Source: Shewanella hanedai
GTDB taxonomy: Bacteria; Pseudomonadota; Gammaproteobacteria; Enterobacterales; Shewanellaceae
Reading direction: 5' to 3'
NCBI RefSeq assembly: GCF_007197645.1
Contig: NZ_VKGK01000021.1
Location: 47,033 to 111,032 of the forward strand
Length of the DNA stretch: 64,000 bases
The notes under the pieces were generated by a model. The model was not told where the DNA came from, searched no databases, and worked only from the letters and a program-made list of their open reading frames with translations. Position 1 is the stretch's first letter. Every line of letters starts with the position of its first letter. Below, piece after piece: positions 53,115 to 62,170 of this stretch. Made by a program: the position numbers and the translations under genes.

Positions 53115-54167
53115 TCAGTCGCGGCGAGTTTTGACACTCTGATTAAGCGTTTCAAGTAATGACTCTGTATCTTCCCAACCAATACAAGCATCGGTAATAC
53201 TTTGGCCATAACAAAGGGGCTCATCTTGAATATAATCTTGGCGGCCTTCAACAAGATTGCTTTCAATCATGACGCCAAAAATACTCATATCGCCCTGACC
53301 TACTTGAGTGGCAATATCTTCGCCAACCAACATCTGGCGCTTAAACTGTTTCGAACTATTAGCATGACTAAAATCAACCATGATATTAAGCGGTAAGTTC
53401 GCCTTGTCGAGTTGCTGCTTTACTTCACTGACATGTTCAGCACTATAGTTAGGTTCTTTACCACCACGCAGAATAATATGGCAGTCTTCGTTACCTTTCG
53501 TTTCGACAATGGCTGAATGACCGAACTTGGTGACAGAGAGGAAATGGTGTGGCGCACTTGCCGCACCAATCGCATCGATTGCCACTTTAATCGTCCCATC
53601 AGTCCCATTTTTAAATCCGACTGGAGATGACAAGCCTGACGCTAGCTCACGGTGAACCTGTGACTCAGTTGTTCTCGCCCCTATCGCTCCCCAACACATA
53701 AGATCTGCCACATACTGAGGGGTAATCATATCAAGAAACTCACCCGCTGTAGGCATCCCAATATCATTGAGATCCAACAATAACTTACGTGCAGTTCGCA
53801 GTCCGTCATTGAGTTTGAAACTGTTGTCCATATCAGGATCGTTAATCAAACCTTTCCAACCAACAGTGGTACGCGGCTTTTCAAAATACACTCGCATAAC
53901 AATTTCAAGCTGATCTTTATATTGCTCTCTCAGTTTAACTAACTGCTTGCCGTACTCTAACGCAGCTACTGGATCGTGAATTGAGCAGGGACCGACAACA
54001 ACCAATAGACGGTCATCTTTTTTTCTAAGAATGTGATGGATATTTTCACGCGCATTAAAAACAGTTTGCGATGCGTTCTCTGTCGCCGGAAATCGTTCCA
54101 AGATCGCAATTGGAGGCAATAATTCTTTGATCTTATTAATTCGTACATCATCATTTTTGTAATACAT
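53115..54167 (-). CDS. aroG: 3-deoxy-7-phosphoheptulonate synthase (class I)
   Basis: About 350 residues from the ATG at 54167. Class I AroFGH features: VVVGPCSIHDP, MRVYFEKPRTTVGWKGLINDP, GARTTESQVHRELASG, VDFSHANSSK. First step of aromatic amino-acid synthesis. Overall it resembles the Phe-sensitive AroG more than AroF or AroH, but the allosteric residues were not checked in detail, so the isozyme letter is tentative. No clear TyrR box was seen. Confidence 0.86.
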   Translation of the reverse strand: MYYKNDDVRINKIKELLPPIAILERFPATENASQTVFNARENIHHILRKKDDRLLVVVGPCSIHDPVAALEYGKQLVKLREQYKDQLEIVMRVYFEKPRTTVGWKGLINDPDMDNSFKLNDGLRTARKLLLDLNDIGMPTAGEFLDMITPQYVADLMCWGAIGARTTESQVHRELASGLSSPVGFKNGTDGTIKVAIDAIGAASAPHHFLSVTKFGHSAIVETKGNEDCHIILRGGKEPNYSAEHVSEVKQQLDKANLPLNIMVDFSHANSSKQFKRQMLVGEDIATQVGQGDMSIFGVMIESNLVEGRQDYIQDEPLCYGQSITDACIGWEDTESLLETLNQSVKTRRD

Positions 54168-54877
54168 GGTAATCAACTACTCCGGCTAACGTTTAAATAC
54201 ATTTCTCTCAACAGCGCTACTAAGTTCAATTTATCCAGTATTTATCGACAATGCAATCAAGATATAACAAATAAACAAACAAATAGATTTATTCGATAAA
54301 AATCATAACCTTGATTAACAAAAAAACAAATATCGAATTCCGTTCACTGGGTAATGCCGCAAATATATTCTACTAACATTCATTAAATTACGCCTTTTGA
54401 TAACCATTTCAGCTTAAACATACATATATTAGATTTTATAAAATAAGCCACGATGAAACCTGCTAACAAGTGAGCTTAGCCTTAACTTTTCTCCTGAGTC
54501 CCCTTAAGAAATAATGAATCAATAAACCACTGCCTAACCAAAATACCACCCTAGACTAAAACTCCAATTAATCACTATTAAAAAGTTTTATATAAAGAAA
54601 AAGTAAAAACTATCAGACTATAACGTTAGAAAGACTGATTTCCTGTCTATTGGCAGCAACAATGTTCAAACAACCTTTATGTCGATTTATCTCTACAGCT
54701 ATAGCTGTATCTAGGCTTGAAAAATATTTAAAACAAAATAACCAGATCTACGATTTAACTGGTACTCACGTACTGCCAATATAACTTGATAGCGCAAAAC
54801 CTTATGGCTAAGTTGAGCAAGGAGGTCTGACGTCCGACCTCTTACCCTAACTAACAAGATAATAAAGAGAATAGCCA
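54168..54877. other. 710-bp AT-rich intergenic region
   Basis: No supported gene on either strand. Contains a 16-bp perfect palindrome TACAGCTATAGCTGTA (54694-54709) and a hairpin GAGGTC / GACCTC (54825-54844) shortly before the lipase gene. The rest is low-complexity AT-rich sequence with no repeat family recognised. Confidence 0.5.
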
Positions 54878-55735
54878 ATGAAACATAACTACAAGTTACT
54901 ACTCTTGGGTCTGTTTACTGTCAGCCCATTCGCCCAAAGCGCTACTGGAGTCGCCTTCATACATGGAACAGGTGATCAAAGTAATGCGTTAAATGATTAT
55001 TGGAATCAGAACTTTGTAAACACAATTAGGCAAGGTATTTCCAATCCCAACAACTATCTAGTGGTCAATTGCGATTTCGATCAATACATGTGGGACAATG
55101 CAGCCTCTGGTTGCCTTGCTGGTCAACTCACACAGTTTATTGATAGTAAGAATATCGATTCACTCACCCTCATTACCCACTCCAATGGCGGCAACGTTGT
55201 TAGATGGATACTGTCGAACCCAACCTGGGACAGTCGATACCCCGCCATTATCAATGCTGTAGATCAGGTCGTTGCTATCGCTCCCTCAAGTGGCGGAACT
55301 CCCTTAGCTGATGCCGTAAACCAAGGTTCAGTGTTCGAAACAACCTTAGGCTGGTTACTCGGCTATGGCAGTGATGCGGTAAAGCAACAGCAGGTCAGTT
55401 GGATGAATTATTACAACAGCACTTGGCTTAATGGCACTCAAGGCAGGCCGTCACTCAACACCACTTTTGAAGCTGTAGTGGGTTCTGATGTCGACTCAGC
55501 GATATGGGATGGGGATAGTTACTGCGCGGGTTATCAATATCAAGTCGCATTAGAAACCACTCAGAACTGGCTTGATGATTGTTCAGATGGCTTTTTAGAA
55601 TGCAGTTCCCAAAGTGCTGCTGGCACAGTGTGGTTTACCGATAAACAACGCACCCGAGGCAGCGAACCGTTAAGTCACCAACAGAGTCGACGTGACTGCT
55701 TTAATCTTCACACCATTATTCGCGATCATATATAG
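54878..55735 (+). CDS. Exported lipase/esterase-like alpha/beta hydrolase
   Basis: 285 residues. Signal peptide MKHNYKLLLLGLFTVSPFAQSA, then VAFIHGTGDQS (oxyanion region) and the nucleophile motif THSNGGNVVRWIL (Ser in HSNGG). Several Cys (VNCDF, SGCLA, YCAGY, DDCSDGFLECSS) suggest disulfides outside the cytoplasm. The C-terminal His may be in SEPLSHQQ. Substrate unknown. The DUF4785 lipoprotein gene follows after 10 nt with its own AGGAG, so the two form an operon. Confidence 0.75.
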   Translation: MKHNYKLLLLGLFTVSPFAQSATGVAFIHGTGDQSNALNDYWNQNFVNTIRQGISNPNNYLVVNCDFDQYMWDNAASGCLAGQLTQFIDSKNIDSLTLITHSNGGNVVRWILSNPTWDSRYPAIINAVDQVVAIAPSSGGTPLADAVNQGSVFETTLGWLLGYGSDAVKQQQVSWMNYYNSTWLNGTQGRPSLNTTFEAVVGSDVDSAIWDGDSYCAGYQYQVALETTQNWLDDCSDGFLECSSQSAAGTVWFTDKQRTRGSEPLSHQQSRRDCFNLHTIIRDHI

Positions 55736-55745
55736 GAGACCACAG

Positions 55746-57041
55746 ATGAATAAATTAACTCATTTAGCCACAATGATAACCATGGCAAGTATGCTGGTCG
55801 CCTGTCAGGATAATTCAGAAACAGAGAATAAAGAACCGGAAGCAGCCAAAAGTCAGACAAAAAGCTTCACCCTTGCAGCACCTCAAGTGAATGACTTCAG
55901 CGTCACTGACATTGATTCCCCCACGTCAGCCCCCATAAACACTAGCCGTGAAACGGTTAACTTTGTGACTAAAATCCCCGCTGACTTTACGATAACGTCA
56001 CCCAGCGTCTCACACTCAATAAAGAGTGATGAATACTGGACTAAGGTATCGGGAGCCGAGCTAAACAGTGGCGTCGCGTTAACCATAAGCCAAGCATCAA
56101 GTGTTATTCGTATCTCTCCAAGAGCCGACACGAGTTCTGGCACGCTAGTCCACAGTAAAGCCATCTCACCAGAAAATATTCAACTGCTCAAAGACAGTGA
56201 TAAGACAAATAGCACTCAGACTAAGTCCTACATAAAATCGCTGGCAGATCCACAGGCGTTAGCCACCGCAGGACTGACTGATGACTCAAGCGCCCTTCTG
56301 CTTTCAGCCGATGCTAAAGCGGGACAATATCGTTTGCGTGTGAGCGAAAAACTCCAGCCCAGCGCCAGCTATATGGTTAACGTGAAAGAGAAGAACTCAC
56401 CTTACCAATTAACATTAACCAGTAGGAACAATCTTGCATCGACTCAAGCATCCATTCCATTTGAACTTGAGTTGACCAATAGCAAAACAAAACTAAAGCC
56501 AACTGCGAGTCTAAAGCATGCCAATGGTAGCTTTCAGGCTCTCAAGGTTGTGCAAGTTAATGGCCAATGGCAAGCCAAACTGCCCGAAGTCAACGCGATG
56601 CCTGACAACAATTTGGGGCTCAGTGAAATTCAACTCCAAGTTAGCACTCAGGTTGCAGGCAAAGCCGTGGTGAGAACGGTTAAAAAGGCATTTAAACAGT
56701 TTGTGCCTTCGGCCAAAATTAAGCCTACGATCACCAGCAAATGGCAAAATGGGCTTCCAGAGTCACTCACTGTTGCCCTCGACATGGATAAAGCTGGACG
56801 CTTCTCAGTGGCAAGTTACCTGACAGGTGTTGATGAGCAAGGCAAAGACAAACCTATCCTTAAGACCGAATCCGCAAGTTGGTTAACGCCGGATTCAACC
56901 GAAATCACCTTGAAATTAGATACTGATTTGATCGCTAAATCAGGTCTCAAGGCACCCTATAAACTGCAAGGTCTAACCCTTAAAGATCAGGGACAGATGG
57001 CAAGACTCAGTTACCAAGCACACGGCCTGACACTGAATTAA
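55746..57041 (+). CDS. DUF4785 lipoprotein
   Basis: About 431 residues from the ATG at 55746 (AGGAG 10 nt upstream); an in-frame start at 55692 inside the lipase gene is rejected because the lipobox would be too far in. Lipobox MLVAC (Cys18). The rest is beta-rich with several immunoglobulin-like repeats (YRLRVSEKLQPSASYMVNV, PFELELTN, PTITSKWQNGLPESLTV), matching DUF4785. Paired with the exported lipase, so it may anchor, chaperone or help that enzyme; this is inference. Confidence 0.7.
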   Translation: MNKLTHLATMITMASMLVACQDNSETENKEPEAAKSQTKSFTLAAPQVNDFSVTDIDSPTSAPINTSRETVNFVTKIPADFTITSPSVSHSIKSDEYWTKVSGAELNSGVALTISQASSVIRISPRADTSSGTLVHSKAISPENIQLLKDSDKTNSTQTKSYIKSLADPQALATAGLTDDSSALLLSADAKAGQYRLRVSEKLQPSASYMVNVKEKNSPYQLTLTSRNNLASTQASIPFELELTNSKTKLKPTASLKHANGSFQALKVVQVNGQWQAKLPEVNAMPDNNLGLSEIQLQVSTQVAGKAVVRTVKKAFKQFVPSAKIKPTITSKWQNGLPESLTVALDMDKAGRFSVASYLTGVDEQGKDKPILKTESASWLTPDSTEITLKLDTDLIAKSGLKAPYKLQGLTLKDQGQMARLSYQAHGLTLN

Positions 57042-57072
57042 TACCAATCACCATTACACCTAGCCATAAATA

Positions 57073-57104
57073 AAAAATGCTCCTTAATCTTAAGGAGCAT
57101 TTTT
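57073..57104. terminator. Bidirectional terminator, DUF4785 / TPR gene
   Basis: A perfect 15-bp stem (AAAAATGCTCCTTAA with its reverse complement) and a 2-nt nominal loop, with A and T tracts at the outer ends. Confidence 0.92.
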
Positions 57105-57124
57105 AATCGCAATGTAAGTTGAAA

Positions 57125-58333
57125 CTAGTGACTCTTCATCGCATGGAGTTTTGATTGATAGCGTAATTTACTGCCCTCATCGTGAGTCAACGCCAATGCT
57201 TTGAGCATATTAGCCTCAGCCCTACGCTCATCACCGGTTTTCCAATAGGCTTTGGACAGACCAAAATAGAACTCATGACGATAATCCGCCTTTGCAACCG
57301 CACGTTTATACCAGAGCAACGCATCTTGGTACTCTTTATCTAAATACGCTTGCTGAGCAATACCATAGTAGTAATAGGGATTATCAATTCGCTCTAACTC
57401 TAACTGCTTATGAATCACTGCCCACTCATCCAGTCTGTCTTGTGCACCCAACATAACGGCATAGTTATAGAGGGCGGTCATGTCTTTGTTATTCATCTCC
57501 AGTGCGAGTTTATAAAGGGCTTCTGCTTCATTGTTAAGCCCTTTATAGCGATACAAGACTGCCAAGGTATTTAATGCAGGTACATAATTGGGCATCTCAA
57601 GTAGGCCTAACTTTAAAAAGCCGTAGGCTTTATCATAATCCCCCACCACTAACGATTCTGCGGCCACATTGTTGTAGAACATCGCGATGACGGTTTGTTT
57701 ATTAATTTTTCTCTTAGCATAACCACGCACAGCTCTCTCAGGCAAAAAATCGACTTGTATCGCTCTTTTTAAAAGCTGCACGCTGCTGCCATTATTTGGA
57801 GGCAGTAACTTGAGGTTTATGTGGCCGTTGACCAGATAAAATCCCCCCTGTTTATCCCAAACCGGCGGCACATCAATCTCCTGAAACTCAACAACAACAT
57901 CAAGCTCCTTGGCCAAGGTGGCAGTCAATAATACCAAGGACAAGCAGTTCCCTGCCCTCTCGCCAAAGGTTTCGCTGGCAACTAGAGTCACATTGTCACG
58001 GTATTCAAAAGCCCCCTCCTCGGCATTGATGTACTTAGCCAACCACTCATTCGCCAGCAAATGTTTTGAACGGCTCAATTTAGATCGTTGCAGTTCCGAT
58101 TTAAGCTCTTTGACTGCCTCATCAGGCAGAGAGAAAAGATCTTCGGGCACAGGAAGGTGTTCCACCATTGAGAAGTGTTCATCATGAAAATATTGTTCAA
58201 TATGGCTAACACCCGTGACGTCTGGAGTCGAGGTGCATGCTTGAAGAAACAGACTGAGCAGACAAAAGGTTGAGAGAGTCGCTTTCGAGATAATAGGTTT
58301 CGAGAGAATAGATTTCGAGAGAGTAACGTTCAT
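57125..58333 (-). CDS. Lipoprotein with transglutaminase-like and TPR domains
   Basis: About 402 residues. Lipobox FLQAC after an N-region made of near-identical five-residue repeats (LSKSI LSKPI ISKAT). A transglutaminase/cysteine-protease-like core: RAGNCLSLVLLTATLA (Cys) and VNGHINLKL (His). Then three or more TPR-type helices pairs (about 255-395). Family members with this order occur in Shewanella and Vibrio and are thought to process or bind envelope partners; no substrate is known. Convergent with the DUF4785 gene. Confidence 0.7.
   Translation of the reverse strand: MNVTLSKSILSKPIISKATLSTFCLLSLFLQACTSTPDVTGVSHIEQYFHDEHFSMVEHLPVPEDLFSLPDEAVKELKSELQRSKLSRSKHLLANEWLAKYINAEEGAFEYRDNVTLVASETFGERAGNCLSLVLLTATLAKELDVVVEFQEIDVPPVWDKQGGFYLVNGHINLKLLPPNNGSSVQLLKRAIQVDFLPERAVRGYAKRKINKQTVIAMFYNNVAAESLVVGDYDKAYGFLKLGLLEMPNYVPALNTLAVLYRYKGLNNEAEALYKLALEMNNKDMTALYNYAVMLGAQDRLDEWAVIHKQLELERIDNPYYYYGIAQQAYLDKEYQDALLWYKRAVAKADYRHEFYFGLSKAYWKTGDERRAEANMLKALALTHDEGSKLRYQSKLHAMKSH
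58275..58319. repeat. Three 15-bp in-frame repeats in signal-peptide coding region
   Basis: Three tandem imperfect copies of a 15-bp unit (CTTTCGAGATAATAG, GTTTCGAGAGAATAG, ATTTCGAGAGAGTAA as read on the plus strand). Because the unit is 15 bp, copy changes add or remove five residues without a frameshift. Confidence 0.8.
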
Positions 58334-58437
58334 GATCACCAACTTTAATCCAGCAAGAGGTTATGATCAGTTTACATTAACGAACAAAAAATGCGCAGAT
58401 CGAATGCATTACAAAAGATTAACAAAGCAAACTTAGG

Positions 58438-58794
58438 TTATTCGACCTTGTCCTTGTGAATAGGCGTTTGCTTTATGTCATCGACCTGAATATATAACTT
58501 TTTATTTTGATAGTGATAAGGTCGATAAAAAGCCCCACCACATCGGTAATAGGTATAGGGACGGGCAAAAGGGATACAAGACGCTGGTAATGCCTGCAAT
58601 ATCTGGATCTGCTGTTGCATCCTGAGTGCCTCTTTCCACTCATTTTCAAGCAGAACCTGATCACGCACAGCAAACGCATCGAAGGGTTCACTGGATTTAC
58701 GCACCACAACCTGACCAGCATTAACTGATGAATGCAGTAGCATTGTGACAGTTAACAGCATCAGCTTACGTTTAAGTGCATCTCTAAATATCAT
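58438..58794 (-). CDS. Exported hypothetical protein
   Basis: 118 residues from the ATG at 58794 (AGGAG 6 nt upstream). A signal peptide (KLMLLTVTMLLHSSVNA), then a short helical part (EWKEALRMQQQIQILQAL) and a Tyr/Pro-rich part with two Cys (ASCIPFARPYTYYRCGGAFYRPYHY), possibly one disulfide. Not recognised. Its stop is 105 bp from the TPR lipoprotein start, same strand. Confidence 0.5.
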   Translation of the reverse strand: MIFRDALKRKLMLLTVTMLLHSSVNAGQVVVRKSSEPFDAFAVRDQVLLENEWKEALRMQQQIQILQALPASCIPFARPYTYYRCGGAFYRPYHYQNKKLYIQVDDIKQTPIHKDKVE

Positions 58795-58918
58795 CAACCT
58801 CTCCTGACTCTATTCAATTCTCAATACATACTAAACGATCTTATCCCATTCTTGGCATTATTATCACCGAAGCCAGTTTTTCACTTTGCCCCCGAATCAA
58901 GCAGACACAGAAAAAACA

Positions 58919-58947
58919 AATGCCAGTGGGATAACCCTACTGGCATT
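58919..58947 (-). terminator. Terminator after amtB
   Basis: On the minus strand TGCCAGTAGGG / CCCACTGGCA with a 4-nt loop and one unpaired base, followed by TTTGTTTTTT. Confidence 0.87.
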
Positions 58948-59005
58948 GAAACAAGCAATAATCACACTTTAACGTTTAGCAAAAAAACCAAACGCTAAAT
59001 CAGCT

Positions 59006-60256
59006 TTAACGTGAACCTTTAATCGATACGAACTCAGGGTAAGCATCTATTCCGCAATCCGATGCATCCATCCCCTTATATTCATCCTCTTCAGTAACAC
59101 GGATCCCCATGGTGACTTTCAACACATACCAGACCACAAAAGAGGTACTAAACACCCATGCAAAGATAACCCCAGCACCATAGAGTTGACCTACTACTGT
59201 TGCATCAGCGTTAGAAAGAGGCACCAACATCAGACCAAAAAATCCAGCCACACCGTGAACAGAGATAGCGCCGACAGGATCATCGATTTTAATTCGGTCT
59301 AACGCCACAATAGAGAAAATAACCAAACCACCCGCTGCAAGACCTATCACACCAGCCATGGCCAAAGAAGGTGAAAGCGGATCAGCAGTTATCGCAACCA
59401 GTCCGGCTAACGCACCGTTCAAAATCATCGTCAAATCAGCTTTGCCCCACACCATCTTACAGACGATTAGTGATGACACAGCGCCAAAAGCCGCGGCCGA
59501 ATTGGTATTAAGGAAGATTTTAGCCACAGCCGTTGCATTATCAGCATCAGAAATCAGTAACTGAGATCCACCGTTAAACCCAAACCAGCCCATCCAGAGA
59601 ATAAACATGCCTAAGGTCGCCATGGGTAAATTTGAACCAGGAATTGGATTTACCTGCCCATTAGCACCATATTTACCTTGCCTAGCCCCAAGTAATAACA
59701 CGCCCGCAATCGCTGCTGCAGCGCCAGCCATATGCACGATGCCACTACCGGCAAAATCAACAAATCCCGCTTCAGAAAGGAATCCGCCGCCCCAAGTCCA
59801 ATAGCCTTCAACCGGATAGATAAAGCCTGTCATCACCACTGCAAAAACCAAGAATGACCACAACTTCATCCGCTCAGCAACTGCGCCAGAAACAATAGAC
59901 ATGGCAGTTGCAACAAATACCACTTGGAAAAAGAAATCTGATTCAAGCGCGTGATCAGCATCAGCAGCTTGACTGCCGATTAACGTGCCAAGTGACGGTA
60001 ACCAGCCACCCTCGCCATTATCAACGTACATGATGTTGTAACCCACGATCAGAAACATCACGCATGAGATCGAATAAAGACACACGTTTTTAGTTAAAAT
60101 TTCTGTGGTGTTTTTCGATCTAACCAGTCCAGCCTCTAACATCGCGAAACCAGCAGCCATCCACATTACCAGCGCACCAGAGATTAAAAAATAAAATGTA
60201 TCCAATGCAAACCTTAATTCAGATACCGTCACACCTAATTCCACTAAATCTTCCAT
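59006..60256 (-). CDS. amtB: Ammonium transporter AmtB
   Basis: 416 residues, 11 membrane segments, no cleaved signal (starts MEDLVELGVTVSELRFALDTFYFLISGALVMW). The channel motifs are present: GSGIVHMAGAAAAIAG (first His), AISVHGVAGFFGLML (second His), plus NPIPGSNLPMATLGMFILWMGWFGFNGGS. Moves ammonium/ammonia inward; blocked by GlnK binding. 12 nt after glnK, the classical operon. Confidence 0.95.
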   Translation of the reverse strand: MEDLVELGVTVSELRFALDTFYFLISGALVMWMAAGFAMLEAGLVRSKNTTEILTKNVCLYSISCVMFLIVGYNIMYVDNGEGGWLPSLGTLIGSQAADADHALESDFFFQVVFVATAMSIVSGAVAERMKLWSFLVFAVVMTGFIYPVEGYWTWGGGFLSEAGFVDFAGSGIVHMAGAAAAIAGVLLLGARQGKYGANGQVNPIPGSNLPMATLGMFILWMGWFGFNGGSQLLISDADNATAVAKIFLNTNSAAAFGAVSSLIVCKMVWGKADLTMILNGALAGLVAITADPLSPSLAMAGVIGLAAGGLVIFSIVALDRIKIDDPVGAISVHGVAGFFGLMLVPLSNADATVVGQLYGAGVIFAWVFSTSFVVWYVLKVTMGIRVTEEDEYKGMDASDCGIDAYPEFVSIKGSR

Positions 60257-60268
60257 TACATCCTCCCC

Positions 60269-60607
60269 TTAAAGTGCTTCGTTATCTGACTCGCCCGTAC
60301 GAATACGAATAGCCTGTTCGAGATCAGTCACAAATATTTTCCCATCTCCAATTTTCCCAGTACGCGCAGCACTGACAATGGACTCAATGAGCAGTTCGAG
60401 ATTTTCAGACTTAGTCGCAATCTCAAGTTTCACTTTGGGAAGGAAATCCACTTGGTATTCAGCACCACGATAAAGTTCAGTGTGTCCTTTTTGACGCCCA
60501 AACCCTTTCACCTCAGTCACCGTCATGCCCTCAATTCCCACTCCTGCGATGGCTTCTCGAACATCGTCTAATTTAAACGGCTTAATAATCGCGCTGACTA
60601 ATTTCAT
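60269..60607 (-). CDS. glnK: P-II nitrogen regulatory protein GlnK
   Basis: 112 residues from the ATG at 60607 (GGAG 6 nt upstream). MKLVSAIIKPFKLDDVREAI, T-loop GHTELYRGAEYQVDFLPK with Tyr51 for uridylylation, and the C-loop GDGKIFVTDLEQAIRIRTGE. Senses ATP/ADP and 2-oxoglutarate and gates AmtB. Called GlnK rather than GlnB from its linkage to amtB. Confidence 0.95.
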   Translation of the reverse strand: MKLVSAIIKPFKLDDVREAIAGVGIEGMTVTEVKGFGRQKGHTELYRGAEYQVDFLPKVKLEIATKSENLELLIESIVSAARTGKIGDGKIFVTDLEQAIRIRTGESDNEAL

Positions 60608-60650
60608 CCAGATCTCCAAATTAATAATTATTCTTCTGTTTCATTTATTA

Positions 60651-60667
60651 ATTCAATCATTAGGCCA
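60651..60667 (-). promoter_or_regulatory. Candidate sigma-54 promoter of glnK-amtB
   Basis: On the minus strand TGGCCTAATGATTGAA keeps GG and TTG at the correct spacing for a -24/-12 promoter but differs from the consensus in three positions, including GC to GA at -12. It would start transcription about 35 nt before glnK. Confidence 0.4.
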
Positions 60668-60731
60668 ACTTAACAAACTCATAACTTTTAATGGGTTAGG
60701 ATATTAATTACAAATACGACGCTCATAACCC

Positions 60732-60746
60732 GCACCAACTAAGTGC
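60732..60746. promoter_or_regulatory. Candidate NtrC binding site
   Basis: GCACCAACTAAGTGC matches the NtrC palindrome GCACC-N5-GGTGC at 9 of 10 positions and lies about 65-80 bp upstream of the candidate -24/-12 element, a usual activator distance. Confidence 0.55.
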
Positions 60747-60870
60747 AGTTATGGGTGACTCGCACAGAAATAGCGCGCCATCTTAAAATTCTTAGACCAA
60801 ATGCCTATTGGAAAGGAGATGTTTAACAGTAGAATGAAGTAACCCCCCTCGTTAAAGGTGAGCCATAGAG

Positions 60871-61413
60871 ATGTTGAAACCACAAGAGTGTGTGCTGGTC
60901 GTCGTGGATGTTCAGGGTAAACTAGCCCAAATCATGGACCGTAGCGATGCACTGCATCAAACCTTAGTGAACCTCATCAAAGGCACTGCCCTATTTGATA
61001 TCCCAACCCTCTGGTTAGAACAGCTCCCCGACAAACTCGGCCCAACCAGCCCTGCAATCCATGAAGCGTTAATCAAGTCTTGTCACCCCATAGCGAAACA
61101 GCACTTCAGCGGCTGGCATGCTGAGAAGTTTAAAGGACAGTTGAAGGAATTAAACCGCAAACAAGTACTGCTAGTCGGGATAGAAGCACATGTATGCGTC
61201 TACCAAACCTGTCGTGATCTGTTAGACAATGGATTCGACATTCATCTCGTTGTCGATGCCATCTCCTCGCGCACTGCGGCAAACAAGCAGCTCGGCATAG
61301 AGATGATGCAATCTAAAGGCGCTCAGATAACTAATATGGAATCACTATTGTTTGAGCTTCAACATGAAGCAGTAGGAGAGAGATTTAAGCAGTTACTTAA
61401 GCTCATCAAGTGA
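60871..61413 (+). CDS. Isochorismatase-family hydrolase
   Basis: 180 residues. Family motifs: VVVDVQGKLAQIM (catalytic Asp), the Lys of HPIAKQHFSGW, and the cis-peptide/nucleophile segment GIEAHVCVYQTCRDLL (Cys). Cysteine hydrolase of the YcaC-like group; acts on amide or isochorismate-type substrates, here unknown. Divergent from glnK. Right boundary of the conserved part of the window. Confidence 0.82.
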   Translation: MLKPQECVLVVVDVQGKLAQIMDRSDALHQTLVNLIKGTALFDIPTLWLEQLPDKLGPTSPAIHEALIKSCHPIAKQHFSGWHAEKFKGQLKELNRKQVLLVGIEAHVCVYQTCRDLLDNGFDIHLVVDAISSRTAANKQLGIEMMQSKGAQITNMESLLFELQHEAVGERFKQLLKLIK

Positions 61414-62041
61414 TTTGATACTTGTCGGATAACAAGTTTACTGACTTGCCTGATAGCAAGTTTCAAATATCTTTTTGGATTGGTTCATTGGGCTGGATTG
61501 GTATTTGGTTATTACTTGATAAACATCGCTTCATTGCTGTTTATTGCTTGCAGCAGGTGCCGTGCAGGGACGCACCAATGTCGCAGTGGCAGGATGCCAA
61601 AGAGCGACCTGATGTGCAGATACTTCAGTGAGACGGTGAATAGAAACTTTAAGTTTCTGAGCTTATGAACGAGAGACAAGGATGTCGAACTGGCCTTTAG
61701 ATAGGATATCATTCAAGTACAATCCCTGTAGTCTCTACGATGACATCTGATGTGAATGGATTCACAAATGCCGTGGTGACATGGATGGCATAGAACGGCC
61801 ATGTCATCGAAGCTCACTGCCGCATCTACACCTGAGTGTTTATCTCTTCGATTTAAGCTCTTCTAGTAGCCAGCTCATTTTTTGGACAAAAGTCATTTGG
61901 AGCTCAAGCTCTAAAATTTACTGTTCACATTATCATTAGTAATTACTACATTAAGAAAACGGTATTATATTCACTGATAGATGGATCGCAGTTCATTCTC
62001 GAAACAAAAAGCTAACCAGAAAGCTTAGTTAGGCGTTCTAA
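61414..62041. repeat. Hairpin-rich repeat region, no supported gene
   Basis: Contains a nested hairpin (GTCGC/GCGAC around TGGCA/TGCCA, 61580-61608); ATGTGCAGATACTTC (61612-61626), which recurs inverted at 63742-63756; a perfect hairpin TGTGAA/TTCACA (61751-61766); a 10-bp stem GGTGACATGG/CCATGTCATC (61775-61808); and an attC-like heptamer GTTAGGC (62028-62034). It looks like debris of intergenic repeat elements. A 69-codon frame at 61422 spans the first hairpin and is not believed. Confidence 0.6.
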
Positions 62042-62163
62042 ATGAACCGCCCTCGGCTCTGGCATCCTGCTTTGCCCTACCTCCTAAATCCATTTAGTCG
62101 TGTGCGGAGCCGCATGCAAGGTGGTATGGGAGTTGGAGGCTAGACATCTCCGGCTACTCGATT
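62042..62163 (+). mobile_element. Possible group II intron 3'-end remnant
   Basis: ACCGCC (62046-62051) can pair with GGTGGT (62120-62125) and CGGCTC (62054-62059) with GAGCCG (62107-62112), enclosing a 47-nt insert. This is followed by a domain-VI-like stem GTTGGAG/CTCCGGC (62132-62154) and TACTCGAT, where an unpaired A and the end CGAT resemble the branch point and 3' splice site of bacterial group II introns. No reverse transcriptase lies upstream, so it would be a relic. Confidence 0.4.
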
Positions 62164-62170
62164 ATATAAC

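Noticed and set aside
61422..61631. 69-codon plus-strand frame after the isochorismatase gene
   Set aside because: Much of it is formed by hairpin repeats; no ribosome site and no family.
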